A stretch of 64,000 bases of DNA from Candolleomyces eurysporus (GCA_027579435.1 JANBPK010001478.1:1-64000), one strand, 5' to 3'. Positions 9,940 to 22,100 are shown, counted from the stretch's first letter. Program-made: numbers and translations. The notes: generated by a model from the sequence alone, not told the origin.

Positions 9940-12900
9940 ATGTCGACGTCGAATTTCGACCCAGGCTTTAATCAATACCATTCCAGCATTGATAGTGAGT
10001 AATTTGTTGCCTAACTAAGCCCGGAGCTGACGAGTTTTAACACTACAGGAAATAATAACGGATACCAGGTCCCGACAGCAGGATCCAATCCAGGCAACTC
10101 TCAAGATCGTCAGCAGAGCAACTGGCACAATCATACTGTCAGCGATAGTAGCTATGGCGGTAGGCGTCTCTTGCTACTCAGGATTCAAACTGCACTGACA
10201 TGAAGTCTTGCACTATGCATTGATTGTAATAGTACTTTCCTCTCCGTTCACCATGCCCCTTTCGAATCCTCCCTTCCACTTGGGCGGCGGCACCACCTAT
10301 AGCTCGAGGAGTGAAAATATGGTCAACATCCAACCTGAGGGTTATCAATCGCGCGGACTGGGTTAGTGGTTCATCGACGTCCCATAGCGCTGCCTCAGGC
10401 TTGCATCTGGCTCAACTCACAATGAGCGCCCAGGGCTATCATGATGGGAACGATCGCAGTGGTTTGTACAACGTTGGCAGCTCCAACACCTATGGTACAA
10501 GTACTGAAGAGATCATCGAGGACGAAGCCTATGGAAGGTACGATACCACGTACCGTATTGACGGATATGGGCGTAATGGATCGGGTACTGAAGGCAGGTT
10601 CCGAGTCACGCCGGCGTACGAACTGTACTGACACCGAGCATAGTGGTACCCTACTCTTCAATGTCCCAGGTTGCTTTCGCGTCGTCGGCGATGGGTCTGC
10701 AGTCATTCACGGGAGACTTCGGCACCCAGAATATGCCTGTATACGAGGCGTATCCCTCTGACAGTGCAGGTAACGCCCTCCTGCTAGAGCTCCAGTGACA
10801 ATAAAACTAACGTTCTCTACTTTGGTAGTTGCACAACCACAACCCATTACCACTTCGTCGACGTCAACTTTACAGTTATCCCAGCACAGCTTGTCCTACG
10901 ATCCCCTCCATGCAACTCAGGGTCCGGAGGTCTTTGAGCGTGAGTTATTTTGACGCTCTGTCATATCTGATTGGCTGAGAGGGACACGATGGTAGAACGT
11001 CGCCGTGGTTTGCCCTATGGTCCGATACCCCACGCGAGCATCCAACTTTCAAACAGTATGTGTTTCCGCACGAGGCACCGCACCGTCAACCACCGTTCTG
11101 CACCGTACTCGCTCGTCTATCGCCAAGAAAAGAGCCAAGGCCCAATATACAATGGTAGTATTCACGGCAATGTCCAGAACTTCCAGATTTCGACCACTGA
11201 TGGTGCGCTACGAGTACACTTGTCTCTGTCACATCGATTTAATATTAAGTCCTTCCAGTCGGTATACTACAATATCTCAAGGAACATGCTGCGACAGGGG
11301 CGATGCACGACTCCGACGAACGTTTCCCTCCCCCACTCTGTCACCCTGGAACGCGTGAGGCGGTGATATATCGCATTCTGGACTGGTACGGGTACCAAGC
11401 AGGACCTAGGAAGCCTATCATGTGGGTTTATGCGCCTGCGGGCTACGGGAAGACCGCCATTGCTGGAACGGTTTCCGAGAAGCTGGAGGAGAAGTTGAGG
11501 GAGCTAAATTTCAACCCCCTTGGAGGCACGTTCTTTTTCTGGAGGACTTCCCCGGAGCGGAACAGTCCTGCGCGTTTCATTATCACCCTCGCTTACCAAC
11601 TCGTCATTGCCATCCCCGAACTCGCTCCGCATATCGAGAACGCCGTCAAAAGAAACCCTATGATCCTCCGCAAGGCTCTGGAAGTACAGCTGAAGCTGCT
11701 CGTCGAGCCTTTCCAAGCACTTGGAGATACAAAGGGCATGCCCAACCGGCTGATCATCGTCGATGGACTTGACGAATGTATCAACTCGGATCGGGAGTCT
11801 CGAGTCGACAAGAAGTATGCGGAAGACCAGGAAACCGTCCAAATCCGGGTCCTCGACCTGATCCGCTCTCTCACTTCCCATCGACTTCCCCTTTCCTTCC
11901 TCATCCTCAGTAGGCCGGAAGCATGGATAAAGCAGCACATCGAGTCAGCGACACTGAAGAATCTGGTCGAGCACGTGAACTTGTACGAGGTCGGGGATCA
12001 TCTGAAGGATGTCGAGACATTTGTGAAGGCTGAACTATCCCGTCTTGGCCTTGATGGAGAAGACTTGGTGACGCGTTTAGTGCGGCGGGCCAACGGACAC
12101 ATCCTCTACGCTTCCACCGTTATCAGGCATATCGACTGTCAGTATGATGACGCCAGGAAACGTCTCGAGAATATCCTCAACGATAATTCAAATTCCAACC
12201 CGGACCTCGCCCACTCGACACCCTTTTCCTCTCTCAATGAGCTCTACCGACAGATCCTGCGAACTTGCCCCGAGGGGACTCGCTCGGTGATGATAGATGT
12301 CCTTGAAGAGGTTTATGAGGCCTGCTTCTGTTTTGACCAATACGTTAGCATGCACGAGGTTGTTAGTATTTTCGATAATCTCGTCGGTCGAGTACCAGGT
12401 GCAGGCATGAGGGCCATCAGAGGTCTCCACGCGGTACTCCGCTCTTTGAGCGGCGGCGGTCAGATCGTGGACGTGTTTTTCATTCATAGATCGTTCCCCG
12501 AATTTCTGCTCGACCGCCGCTCTGCGCAAGAATTTCATATTGATCGGGAGAAAGGACTGAGACGACTGCTACTGGGATGTCTGCGTTCCATATCTTCTTT
12601 CACATTGGATAGCAAGGTGGATGAAGACCACCTTCGCTTTGCGCTGACTTCTTGGCGGTTCCTCTGTGGCCAATGGATAGCAGAGCTCAGCAGCACGCGG
12701 CCTGACACAGCTGAATATCGCGCTGAGGTCGTAGAGATGCTCGGGAAGCTGTTGGACATTGACCTCGTGGCCTGTTTTGTCCATGCCTTTACCCTCTATT
12801 CCGCTGCCCAAGCGACCCTGGATTCATCTCCCGACCTCTGCAAAGACGATTCTTCCAATTACCTCATCTCCGACGCCCACGCAGGAGTTTACGAGTCCAA

Positions 12901-13255
12901 CACTCTTGTCAAGCGTGCCGTCTCGCATGTTGTGACTGCGCAGAAAGCAGCGGTGCTCCATGTGCTTCAGACACAGACCCTCATCGTCAACGAATGCTGT
13001 ACTCACTTACCCCTAGCGGTGTACGAGCTTCTCCGGGAGCTATCAGACCGCCCTGGGGACTGGAACTCCGACAGTGTTGTACATGCGCTGAAGACTCTCC
13101 GGCAGGCATCTTCGGACCTATTTGACAACCTAATGGCCGGTGTCGAGGAAAAATCACAGGAAGATTTGGATGAAGGGACATTCGAGGATGAAGAGAACGA
13201 GAGATACGATGAACTTATTGCTTTGGTCCAAGACAATGTGTGTGCAGCGTGCTGA
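9940..13255 (+). CDS. NLR copy B: NACHT protein with damaged leader
   Basis: Exons by paralogue comparison: 9940-9994, 10049-10159, 10233-10593, 10644-10769, 10829-10943, 10982-11202, 11259-13255. The first encodes MSTSNFDPGFNQYHSS, as in C and E. Exon 3 has lost 8 bp (after 'GAGGGTTAT' near 10345) compared with A and C, giving an early TAG, so the leader and NACHT exon cannot be joined as annotated unless splicing differs. The exon 3 donor reads GAAG|GCAGGT, a possible GC-AG site. The 650-codon NACHT frame from 11303 is intact: P-loop APAGYGKTAI, Walker B 'LIIVDGLDEC', 'LILSRPEAW', 'FIHRSFPEFL'. No C-terminal WD40, ankyrin or TPR repeats are seen. Motif GPIYNGSIHGNVQNFQI precedes the NACHT. 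Confidence 0.75.
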
Positions 13256-13384
13256 AGGAGATTTACATACACAGGTGGCACAATACTCAAATGTAGAGCA
13301 AATGAACTCATGAGCATTTTCCTACTGATACTTACCATTCAAGTCATGGTCACTCTTCCGTTACTTACTGGTGGTTCGCTCTTC
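13256..13384 (+). repeat. NLR 3' trailer, copy B
   Basis: The sequence 'caatactcaaatgtagagc' followed by 'aatgaactcatgagc' matches the trailer of the other NLR copies. It is shorter than after A and C because it diverges after about 13330. Confidence 0.5.
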
Positions 13385-13610
13385 CGTTCCACTCGTTGGT
13401 TTCACTTGTAGGATTCGGTTCTTTCTTTCGTTTCGTTGAATTCCTTTCATTTCATTTCTTTTTTCCTTTGATTTAGGCGTCTACCTCATCCTTTCATTTT
13501 TCTTTCGTTTCCTTTTTTTCCCTTCTCCTTCGCACTCCGCCGCGCCTATACCACTATCCTTTCGTTTCCTTTTTTCCTACTTTCTTGCCCTCTGCTCAAA
13601 GCTTATGATC
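13385..13610 (+). repeat. Pyrimidine-rich tract 2
   Basis: A T/C-rich stretch ('ttctttcgtttcgttgaatt') like those at 8975, 16684 and 23930. It directly precedes a ThDP-enzyme C-terminal fragment, as the other tracts do. Confidence 0.5.
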
Positions 13611-14060
13611 TACCAACTAGCAACATTTCAATCTACCCAACCATTCCTTACCATCATTTTTAAACAACGGAGGATGGAAAGGACCCAAACTCTCAACGCT
13701 GTCCGTACATCCTACTCCTCAACTATTTGAAAGTGCAACTTATCCGATACCAACTCGAAAGCGACATCCACACTGCCATTGACAATGCAGGAGGACCGGG
13801 TGAGTACGCACTCGCCAATATCGCAGGTGACAGAGTGACTACCGGGTTCGGATTCGACCCACCAGACTATGGGTATCGCGAAGGTTGCGAGCGCGGGGTG
13901 GGTCCAGGTACAGAGGTTGGTGGGAATGTGAGCGTTAATATTCCTCGGAGGGCTGCGGTGACTACCGATTCTACGGTAAACAATCCCAGTCAGTTATCAC
14001 CATCCCTCCGCGGTCGGAAGTTTGTTTGGTTTACGACGTGAAGCCAAACATTGAATTGAG
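13611..14060 (+). pseudogene. ThDP-enzyme C-terminal fragment 2
   Basis: Pieces in order: 'PFLTIIF' next to a degraded 'NNGGW' region, a 'DNAGGPGEYALANIAGD' segment, 'DPPDYGYREG', and 'GTEVGGNVSVNI'. These align with 17100-17330 and 24430-24660. The fragment is out of frame internally and has no terminal 'SWRGYSRR' part. The word 'tttgtttggtttacgacgtg' at its end also occurs near 7260 and 22275. Confidence 0.5.
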
Positions 14061-14094
14061 CAACAGGTCTTCTATGCGGCTCCTCATCGTGTTC

Positions 14095-15117
14095 TTATGT
14101 AGTGCAACGAGCGAACCCAAAGGACCAAATATATCTGGCTTGTCGCGAAGTAATGGAAGAGGTCATTTCGCTATCGCTCTTCGAGCCTCGCTCTCCTGAA
14201 ACCGCTGAAGATTCGGCCGACATTGTACCCCTCTGCACTCGCACCCTCAACCGCATCTCTCATCGCTCACGCCCTTGTCTCCACCCAGCGTTTGCTCATC
14301 ATAGCCTCCCATCTCGGTCGGAACCGGAACGCCGTCAAGGTCTTACCACTACCTCACGACCGCCGACACGATCCTGGTAATCGACTCTGAGCTACCTTGG
14401 ATGCCTTCTATCCCTTACCAGAGGCCTTCGCCGAGTGCTCGGATATTCGTTATGGATGGTGGGGACCCGCTCAAGACGACGATGGAGATGTCGATGGGAG
14501 GAGGAGGAATAGGAGAGGCTGAAGTGGTTGTGAGAGCCGATGCGGAGGTTGGGTTGGGTCAGCTTTTGGTGAAGGACGTGGGAGGGGCACAAACGAGTCG
14601 AGAACAACGCGCGGAGCGACTTCGAAGGGGACACGCTCGCAGACTCGCCGAGCAAGATCAGATCGGCGCTTCCTCCCCTTCCTCGACCTCGCCCTCCTCG
14701 CCGTCGACGCTTTCGAGCCAGGGCCGGATCACGTACACGGTCCCAGCGCTCCTCACGACCCTGCGCAAGTCCATCGAACGCGTTACAACCTCCCAAGGGA
14801 AACGTACACTCGTGCTGAACGAGTCTATAACGAACGTCCCCCTGATTTGGGAGTGTATGAGACCGGAGAGTCCCATCGGTGGTGAAGGAGGTTTAAGTAT
14901 GATCAGTTCAGGAGGGTCGGATTTGGGCTGGGCTTTGGGAGGTGCTGTTGGAGCGAGTTTGGGTGGGAGAAACAACGGGGCTGGGGAGGAAGGAAGGTTT
15001 TATTTGATCGTAGTGATTGTAGGAGACGGCTCGTTCACGTTTGGTGTCCCGAGCTCCGTTTATTAGATGGCGAGGAGATACGAGACAGTGGGTATTTGGT
15101 TTATTTCGATCGGGTCA
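14095..15117 (+). pseudogene. Thiamine-diphosphate enzyme pseudogene 2, 5' part
   Basis: It starts at the 'ATSEPKGP' segment. It continues with 'MEEV', 'ADTILVIDSELPW', 'PSPSARIFVMDGGDPLKTT', and a well kept stretch from 14760 to 15066: 'LNESITNVPLIWECMRPESP', 'SSGGSDLGWALGGAVGASLG' and 'VIVGDGSFTFGVPSSVYW'. The GDG of the ThDP motif is retained. The upstream PYR domain is missing and the frame changes at least twice before 14400. At 15117 the copy is cut by a 1.54-kb insertion and resumes at 16661. This is the best preserved ThDP copy in the window, but still a pseudogene. Confidence 0.7.
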
Positions 15118-16684
15118 TAAAACGTCGAAGCTCTAGCGGGCGCTGGAATCGACGATCGCAGCCTGGAAAACCGTCGCGATCTCAACTTTCAAGCCTGGCT
15201 ACGCCTCGATCCAAGCTTTCAAGCCTGACTATGTCGCAATCTCCCGACTGCGTTGAGATCCCAACCGTTGGGGCCGCCAGGCCGTCGGGCTTCCAAGTTC
15301 AATGAATCAAATCAGTTGGGACGGTCCGCTCTCCTCACTTCAACGTTGATGGCCGTGTCTCTATTCCACCTTTCCCTGACCCTCCCGAGTCTCTATTTAC
15401 ATACCTATCCGCAATACAGCACAGCTATTTCAACAGGACACATGGAAATATAATAGAGCTTCTTCATTTACTTCAATCGGTGTTCGGCAGGACTATACAT
15501 CAACCGCCGCCCTGATTGCGGTCCTTTGGTGTTCAATATATCTCATGCTACAGCTGCCCTCCAGCACCCACCAGTTGTCTGTCTCCAGATCCATCTTCCT
15601 GGAGAGCAGAACATTGTCTATCATGATGACCAGGCAATATTGGCTGCTTTCTTTGAGGCGAACACTGACAGCGGACCTGCCCGAGAACAAGCAAGCAATG
15701 GGAATTTATTTGTGAACCACCGTACCATATGTCTCCCACCATGCATAGTACGGGTCAAAGGGGCGAGTTGGTCTTCAAATCAACATAGCAAGAAATCAAA
15801 GCTCTCGCGGGCGCTGGAATCAACGACTGCGGCATGAGAACCCGACTATGTTGAGATCCCAACTATCGGGCCCGCCAGGCGCATTGGGCTTCACGTTTCA
15901 AGGAATGGGATTCTCTGACATCACTGTTCTGGTTTAAATCCATACGACCTTNGGGGGGGATATTATTTGCCTATGTTATATGCCATCCCTTTCTTTGGCA
16001 TGGGGGCACTTGGGCAGTTTTCATCTCAGCACTCCCAAAATCGAATGTGAGTGACACTTGCCAGTGGAAAAATAATCATTGATGCAACACCTACGACTTG
16101 GAGCTTTGAGCGACGCATCATCGGCACTTGGGAACCAGCGCCCAGGCCGTCGTCTGAGTATTGGATTATGCACCCAACATTGCGCGTTCTGCCGTTTGAG
16201 TAATCAATCTCAAGAGTGCCACCAGTGAAGCACTCGAGAACACATTCTCATAGCGCCTCATTGTTTTGGACACTAGGGGTAACTGTGACCCAAATACCTC
16301 TTACTTGGATGGTCTGTGTTGACTTCTTCACTCGCAGACATGGGCCTCAATATCTGGTTTTCATCTCAAGCTTGAAAATATGTTGCACTTTTCTGAGAAG
16401 GTTGTTTTTTAACTTGATTCATACTCATTCAATGTCTTCCATACTTTCCGTGACCATCACAAAGCCCGTACTTCGGAGTACAAATTGTTGCGTCAGCGCG
16501 AGTACTCTGCATGGCCGAGAGAAGACATGCATATGGTTGTACTCTCCTGCTTTGAATGGGAGTTGGTGCTTTCCGACGGTGGTTCAAGTGATGGAGGCTC
16601 TCCATCACCGTCAATAATCAGATTCGTCTGCTACTGTGCGTAGCACGGGTCAAGAGCTAGTTTGGTTTATTTCGATCGGGTCAT
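15095..16684. mobile_element. 1.54-kb insertion with 24-bp flanking direct repeat
   Basis: TTTGGTTTATTTCGATCGGG followed by TCAT occurs at 15095-15118 and again at 16661-16684, exactly where the ThDP pseudogene is interrupted, so 15119-16660 is inserted sequence. Inside, about 15129-15300 and 15797-15900 are imperfect direct repeats (both with 'gcgggcgctggaatc' and later 'gttgagatcccaac'). The insert ends in CTAG. Small frames inside (15493-15690 minus, 16216-16617 plus) match no family I know. A 24-bp duplication is too long for most transposons; unequal repair is also possible. An N lies at 15952. Confidence 0.55.
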
Positions 16685-17502
16685 TTTTTGTCCTTATTTG
16701 CTTCGATACAGTCGGTTCTTGTTCGTTCTTTCGTTCTCTCTTTTGTTTCGTTGATTTCCTTTGATCTCATTCTTCCTTCGGCTTGTTCGCTTCTTGGTCA
16801 TTATTCCTCTTTATTTGTTCGTTCTTTCCTTTGATTGTAGCACCTAGCTCGTCCTCTCACTTTTCTTTCACCTCCCTATTTCACCTTCACCTTCGTCTTT
16901 GCTGCTTTTGTACCCCTGTCCTTTCCCCCCCCTTTTTTTTTCTTCCCCCTCTCCGCTCAAAACGTATAATTTCCGAGCTGACAGCATTTCCACTCATCCA
17001 GCCATTCCTTACCGTCATTTTAAACAACGGAGGGTGGAGAGCACGCTCTCAATGCTTTCCGTGCATCCTGCTCTTCAAATTTCTCAAAGTCCGGGTCCTT
17101 CCATTCACCAACTCGACGGCAACGTTCAGAGTGCTAATGGGGATGTAGAAGGAACGAATGAGTACGCGCTAGCCAACATACCAGGTGACAAGCTCACGAC
17201 CGGGTTTGGACCTCACCCACCAGACTATATGGGTATCACGAGGGCTGCGAGCGCAGGATGGGTTTGGGGTACGAAAGTTGGTGGGGATATTATTTCCAAA
17301 GTTCCAACAGTGACGGCGACTACGAACTCTGCGGTGGATGGAGAGACCGAGAGATTGGTCGGAGATTGGGACGGAGGAACTAGAACGTGCAATTGAAGAA
17401 GGGATCAGAAAGGTATTGAAGGAGAGGAAAAATGCAGTTTTGGTGGCGTCTTGGAGGGGATATAGTAGGCGGCGATTCATGCCTAGATTGATGAGATTGT
17501 AG
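16661..17502 (+). pseudogene. Thiamine-diphosphate enzyme pseudogene 2, 3' part
   Basis: It continues the copy at 14095 after the insertion. A pyrimidine-rich tract (16684-16975) is followed by 'VILNNGGW' (the NN half of the ThDP motif), 'LSMLSVHPAL', 'EYALANIPGDKLTTGFGP', 'PPDYMGITRAASAGW', and a clean tail from 17380: 'LERAIEEGIRKVL', 'ERKNAVLVASWRGYSRR', ending 'RLMRL' with TAG at 17500-17502. The stop lies 272 bp before the ATG of NLR copy C in the same orientation, the same spacing as at copy D. Confidence 0.65.
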
Positions 17503-17690
17503 GTTAGCCGACAGCAAGACCCCTAGAGTCAGCGAAACTTCTCTCCGCCTGGGTACTGAGGTCGTTCGTGAAATACTCTTCTTTTTTCTGTTCTGACACA
17601 GTGAGCATGGTGATTCGGCCCGTTGTAACAGAGCAGGTTGGACCTTGTACGTTGACGTGAAGTGCAGGGACCTCGAGGACTTGTCGTATT

Positions 17691-17704
17691 CACAGCCACG
17701 AAAG
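17691..17704 (+). promoter_or_regulatory. Shared NLR promoter block, copy C
   Basis: CACAGCCACGAAAG, 71 nt before the ATG of copy C. About 13 nt upstream is 'acctcgagga', which also precedes the motif in copies D and E. Confidence 0.5.
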
Positions 17705-17774
17705 CTGTACAGGGTGGGAAGTTCATTCATCGGTATCAATATATTGCTGTTGCCCTCTCTCTTGTGCCACCACC

Positions 17775-20700
17775 ATGTCGACATCGAATCTCGACCCAGG
17801 CTTTAATCAATATCATTCCAGCGTTGGTGGTGAGTAGTATGTTGCCGAACCTAGAGCGGGGCTGACGAGCTCCAACTCCAGGAAATAATTGTGGAGACCA
17901 GGTCCTGACGGACGGGCCCAATCCAGGCGACTCCCAAGATTTTCAACAGAGCGACTGGCACAATAATGCGACTAGCAATGGAGGTCATGGCTGTAGGCAT
18001 CTGTTGCTACCCCGTAATACAGATGCACTGACATGCAGTCTTGCAATATGCATCGATTGTAGTACTTTCCTCTCCATTCACCCTGCCCCTCTCAAGTTCT
18101 CCCTGGCACATTGGCGGCGACATCACCTATAGCTCGAGCGGTGAAAGTATAGCTGAAATCCAGCCTGAGGAATATGGAAGTAACAATCACGCGGACTGGG
18201 TTAATGGCCTATCGATGGCCCGAAGCACTAACTCAGGCTTCCAGTTGGCTCAACACCCCATGAACATCCGGGGCTATCATGGGAACGATCCCAGGACTGT
18301 GTACAACGCGGCCAGCTCCGAAGGTTCCAGTACTGAAGGTATCATTGAGGGCCAAAGCTATGGATGGAACGATACCAAGTACCGCGTCGACCGGTATGGT
18401 TGTGATGGATTGGATATTCAAGGTAGGTTGCGAGTTGGGCTGGCATACGAGCGGGACTGACGCCGAACATAGGAGTACCCTGCTCCTCAGTATCGGTGGT
18501 CGGTCTAAAGGCACTTACGGGAGACTTCGGTGCTCAGAGTATGCCTGTATACGATGCTTATCCGTCTGACATTCCAGGTAACGGTCTTGTGCTGGAGCTC
18601 GAGAAACAATGACGCTAACGTTTTCTATTCGGTAGCCGCACAGTCCCAACCTACAACCAACGCGTCGACGTCACCTCTGCAATTATCTCAATATAACTCG
18701 CCCTACCATCCCCTCCATGCAACCCAGAGTCCGGAGAATTTTGAGAGTGATAGCGATGCTCTGTTATCTCAGATTGGCTCTGACAGGGACACGGTAGTAG
18801 AACGTCACCACGACCTGCCTTATGGTGCGATACCCCACGCGAGTATCCAATCTTCGAATAGTATGTGCTTCCGCACTCAGTGCCACACCGCCAATCACCG
18901 CTCTGCGCCGTATCCAACTGTGTATCGTCAAGAAAGGAGCCGAGGACCGATATACAACGGTAATATTCACGGGAATGTCCAGAACATTCAGATCACAAAC
19001 GTCGACGGTGCGCTACCAGTACGCTTCTCTGTGTCGCATTCCGTTAAATTATATGTACTTGTAGGGGCAGTACTTGCATCCCTGGAAAAAAACGCTGCGA
19101 CGGGAGCGATGCACGACTCGGACGACCGGTGCCCTCCCCCACTGTGCCACCCTGGAACGCGCGAGGCTGTGATATACCGTATTCTGGATTGGTACAGATA
19201 CCAAGCCAGACCTGATAAACCTATCATGTGGGTCTACGCGCCTGCAGGATACGGAAAGACTGCTGTTGCCGGGACGGTTGCAAAGAGATTGGAGGAGAAG
19301 CTCCCGGAGCTGAATTTTAGTCCTCTTGGGGCCACGNTTTTTTTTCTGGAGGACGTCCATGGAGCGCAACAGTCCCAAACGTTTCATCATCACCCTCACT
19401 TATCAATTGTTCATCTCCATCCCCGAACTCGCCCCCCATATCGAGAACGCTGTCAAGAGAAACCGTATAATTCTCCGCAAGGCTCTAGAGGTTCAGCTGA
19501 AGAAGCTGATCATTGAGCCTTTCAAGGCGCTCGGAGACACAACAGACATGCCCAACCGGTTGATCATCATCGATGGACTTGATGAATGCATCAACTCAGA
19601 TCAGGAGTCTCGAGTCGACAAGAAGTATGCGGAAGACCAGGAAGCTGTCCAAATCCGGGTCCTTGACCTCATTCGCACTCTCGCTTCACATCAACTTCCT
19701 CTTTCCTTCCTCATTCTCAGCAGACCGGAAGCATGGATTAAGCAGCACATTGAGTCAGAGCCGTTCGAGGATCTGGTGGAGCACGTGGACTTGTACGAGG
19801 TTGGGGATCACCTGAAGGATGTCGAGACATTTGTGAAGGCTGAACTATCTCGCCTCGGTCTGGACAAAGAGGAATTAGTGACGGGTTTGGTGAAGAGGGC
19901 CAACGGACACATGCTCTATGCTTCCACCGTTATCAAACATATCGACTGTCCATACGACGACCCTCGAACACGCCTCGAGAACATCCTGAATGACTATTCC
20001 AATTCCAATCCCGACCTCACCCACTCGACACCGTTCTCCTCCCTCTACGAGCTCTACCGACAGATCCTGCGATCTTGCCCTGAGGGCAATCGCTCGGTGA
20101 TGATAGATGTTCTTGAGGCGATCTGTGCGGTGCCTGACTGTTTTGATGTTGGCGTTGGGATACACCAGGCCGTCGGTGTTTTCGATCATATCGTCGGTCG
20201 AGTGCCAGGTGCAGGCATGAAGGCCATTAGGGGACTCCATGCTGTACTCCGCTCTCAAACCATCGAGGATGATTCTGTGGAAACCTTTTTCATTCATCGA
20301 TCGTTCCACGAGTTCCTTCGCGACCCTTGCTCCTCGCAAGAATTTCATATCGATGAAGAGAAAGGACTCAGACGACTGCTGCTGGGATGTCTGCATTCCA
20401 TGTCTTTCATCACGTTGCATCGCAGAGTGGATGAAGATCATGTTCGGTTTGCTCTGGGCTCTTGGTCGTCGTTATTCTCCGATTGGAACGGACTTCTCAG
20501 GGGCACACAGCCTGACACAGCTGAATATCGCGTCGAGGTTGTAGAGATGGTGCAAAAGCTGTTGGAGATCGATCTCACGGCCTGTTTTGTCCATACCTTC
20601 ACTCTTGATTTTGCTTTCCGGTGGAAACTGCGTCTATCTTTTCTCCTCTGCAATGACGATCGGTCCAACGGCATAATCATCTCGGCCTACCCAGGGGTTT

Positions 20701-21065
20701 ATGAATCCAACATTCTTGTCAAGAGTGCCATTTCGCATGTTGTGGCTTCCCATAATGCAGCGATTGTCCATGTGCTTCAGAGTCATACCCTCATCGCCAA
20801 TGGATGGTGTACTTACTTTCCCGGAGCAGTGTATGAGCATCTCTGGAAGCTATCAAGCCGTCCTGAAGGCTGGGATTCCGACAGAGTTGTACGCGCACTG
20901 AAGACTCTCCGGCAGGCGTCTTCGGACGTCTTTGACAGTCTTATGGCCGCTATTGAGGACGAATCGCAGGAGCAGAGGGCAGACATGGTCCGTGCCGATG
21001 AGGAGTACCAGAGCGTTCGTACTCTCATTGCTTCGATTCAAGACAATGTGTGTGTGTCGGGCTGA
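17775..21065 (+). CDS. NLR copy C: NACHT protein, mosaic, open if one N is ignored
   Basis: Exons: 17775-17829, 17882-17992, 18063-18422, 18473-18577, 18636-19007, 19065-21065. Without the N at 19337 the sum is 3003 nt (1000 aa). The intron splitting exons 5 and 6 in the other copies has lost its donor (GAGAGTGA|TA instead of GT) and reads through in frame, adding 12 residues. Leader: MSTSNLDPGFNQYHSS, then G/S/N/Q/Y-rich sequence and GPIYNGNIHGNVQNIQI. NACHT: APAGYGKTAV, 'LIIIDGLDEC', 'LILSRPEAW'; then 'GLHAVLRS..FIHRSFHEFL'. No repeat domain is seen. From about 18820 to 19840 it is nearly identical to copy D, while both flanks resemble copy A. Likely cytosolic ATP-switch protein; function inferred from the family. 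Confidence 0.82.
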
Positions 21066-21756
21066 AGGCGTTCTATACTACCAATTAGTACAGTACTCAA
21101 ATGTAGAGTGAATGAACTCATGAAATTTCTCCCACCAATACCGTCCAAGCTGTGGCTTACCAAACTGATCAGAGTGTATGCGTTGCAGGAAATGAAAGAG
21201 CAGGCCAACTCCTCGGCTTCTGGATTTGTTTGGCCTCATGTCCTACTCCTACCAGATCTAGGACGTTCGCCAGCTGTCGCAGCTTCAGGTGATAAATATA
21301 CCACAATCCAACAAGAGGTCATAACTTGCCCTAGAGAATTATTGGACCAGTAACCAGTCGGGGGACGGCGGTCACTGGTCCGATGGAATGCTCACTCTAA
21401 GCCGCGTCCAGGTCTTCGCGTAAGTCATGTGCGATCATGGTGAGCGTTGGGGCGAGAGGGGTGAATGGATGATATGGTTACAAAATCCGTTGGAATTCCT
21501 TTTGTCCTTTGTCACTCGTTCTATTAATAATGCCCTTGGTTTTGACATTCCGGCCGAATCCTCAAGAGTTTAACAATGCAGGTGGCATATAGCTCAATGT
21601 CTTTTGGTTGCTCCATCTTGTTTCACTCATTCGTTCACTTGGACTCCTTCTTAGTTCCCTTCTTACACCCGTCCTTGATTCTCCTGATCGGCTCTCTCTT
21701 TTGTCCTCCTGTTTCTCCTAGTCTCTCGTCTCATCCTCGAAAGCTCGAAACTGAGC
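21066..21756. repeat. NLR 3' trailer and segment duplicated from behind copy A
   Basis: Trailer 'gtacagtactcaaatgtagag' and the following ~650 bp are collinear with 5919-6540. Both copies share 'ggtgagcgttggggcgagag', a T/C-rich piece around 'cactcattcgttcacttgga', and 'catcctcgaaagctcgaaac'. No coding frame is supported. Confidence 0.6.
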
Positions 21757-22100
21757 ATGCATCAATCTGTAGCCACTCCAAACAAGGTATCGAACGACGA
21801 GGAATTTGAGGTACCAGAACTATCAATGCTCTCCATCCTTCCTATGCTCCAACTGCTTTGTCCAGCCAGAGTGGACCAAGAATACCCTCAAGGATCCATG
21901 TTCTCCGCCCGTCCTACCCTGCGTTTTTTTTTTTCCCTTGATCGCACCGACTGATGTGTACACACTGTCCAGCATCCCAGGCGACTGACTCATGACGGGA
22001 TTTGAACCTCACCTATCCCTATGTGAGTATCGCGAAGCTGAGAATGCAGGGTGGGCTGGGGTTACGAGGGTTAGTTAATCCCGCTGCGCTGCGCAGGGTT
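21757..22100 (+). pseudogene. ThDP-enzyme C-terminal fragment 3
   Basis: Counterpart of the fragment at 6560, with 'ELSMLSILPMLQLL', a displaced 'VYTLSSIPGD' and 'GWGYEG'. It carries frameshifts at the T run near 21925-21935 and stops soon after. Confidence 0.5.

Noticed and set aside
15493..15690. Minus-strand frame in the 1.54-kb insertion as a transposase
   Set aside because: Sixty-five residues without any catalytic motif I can name; too short to support a call.
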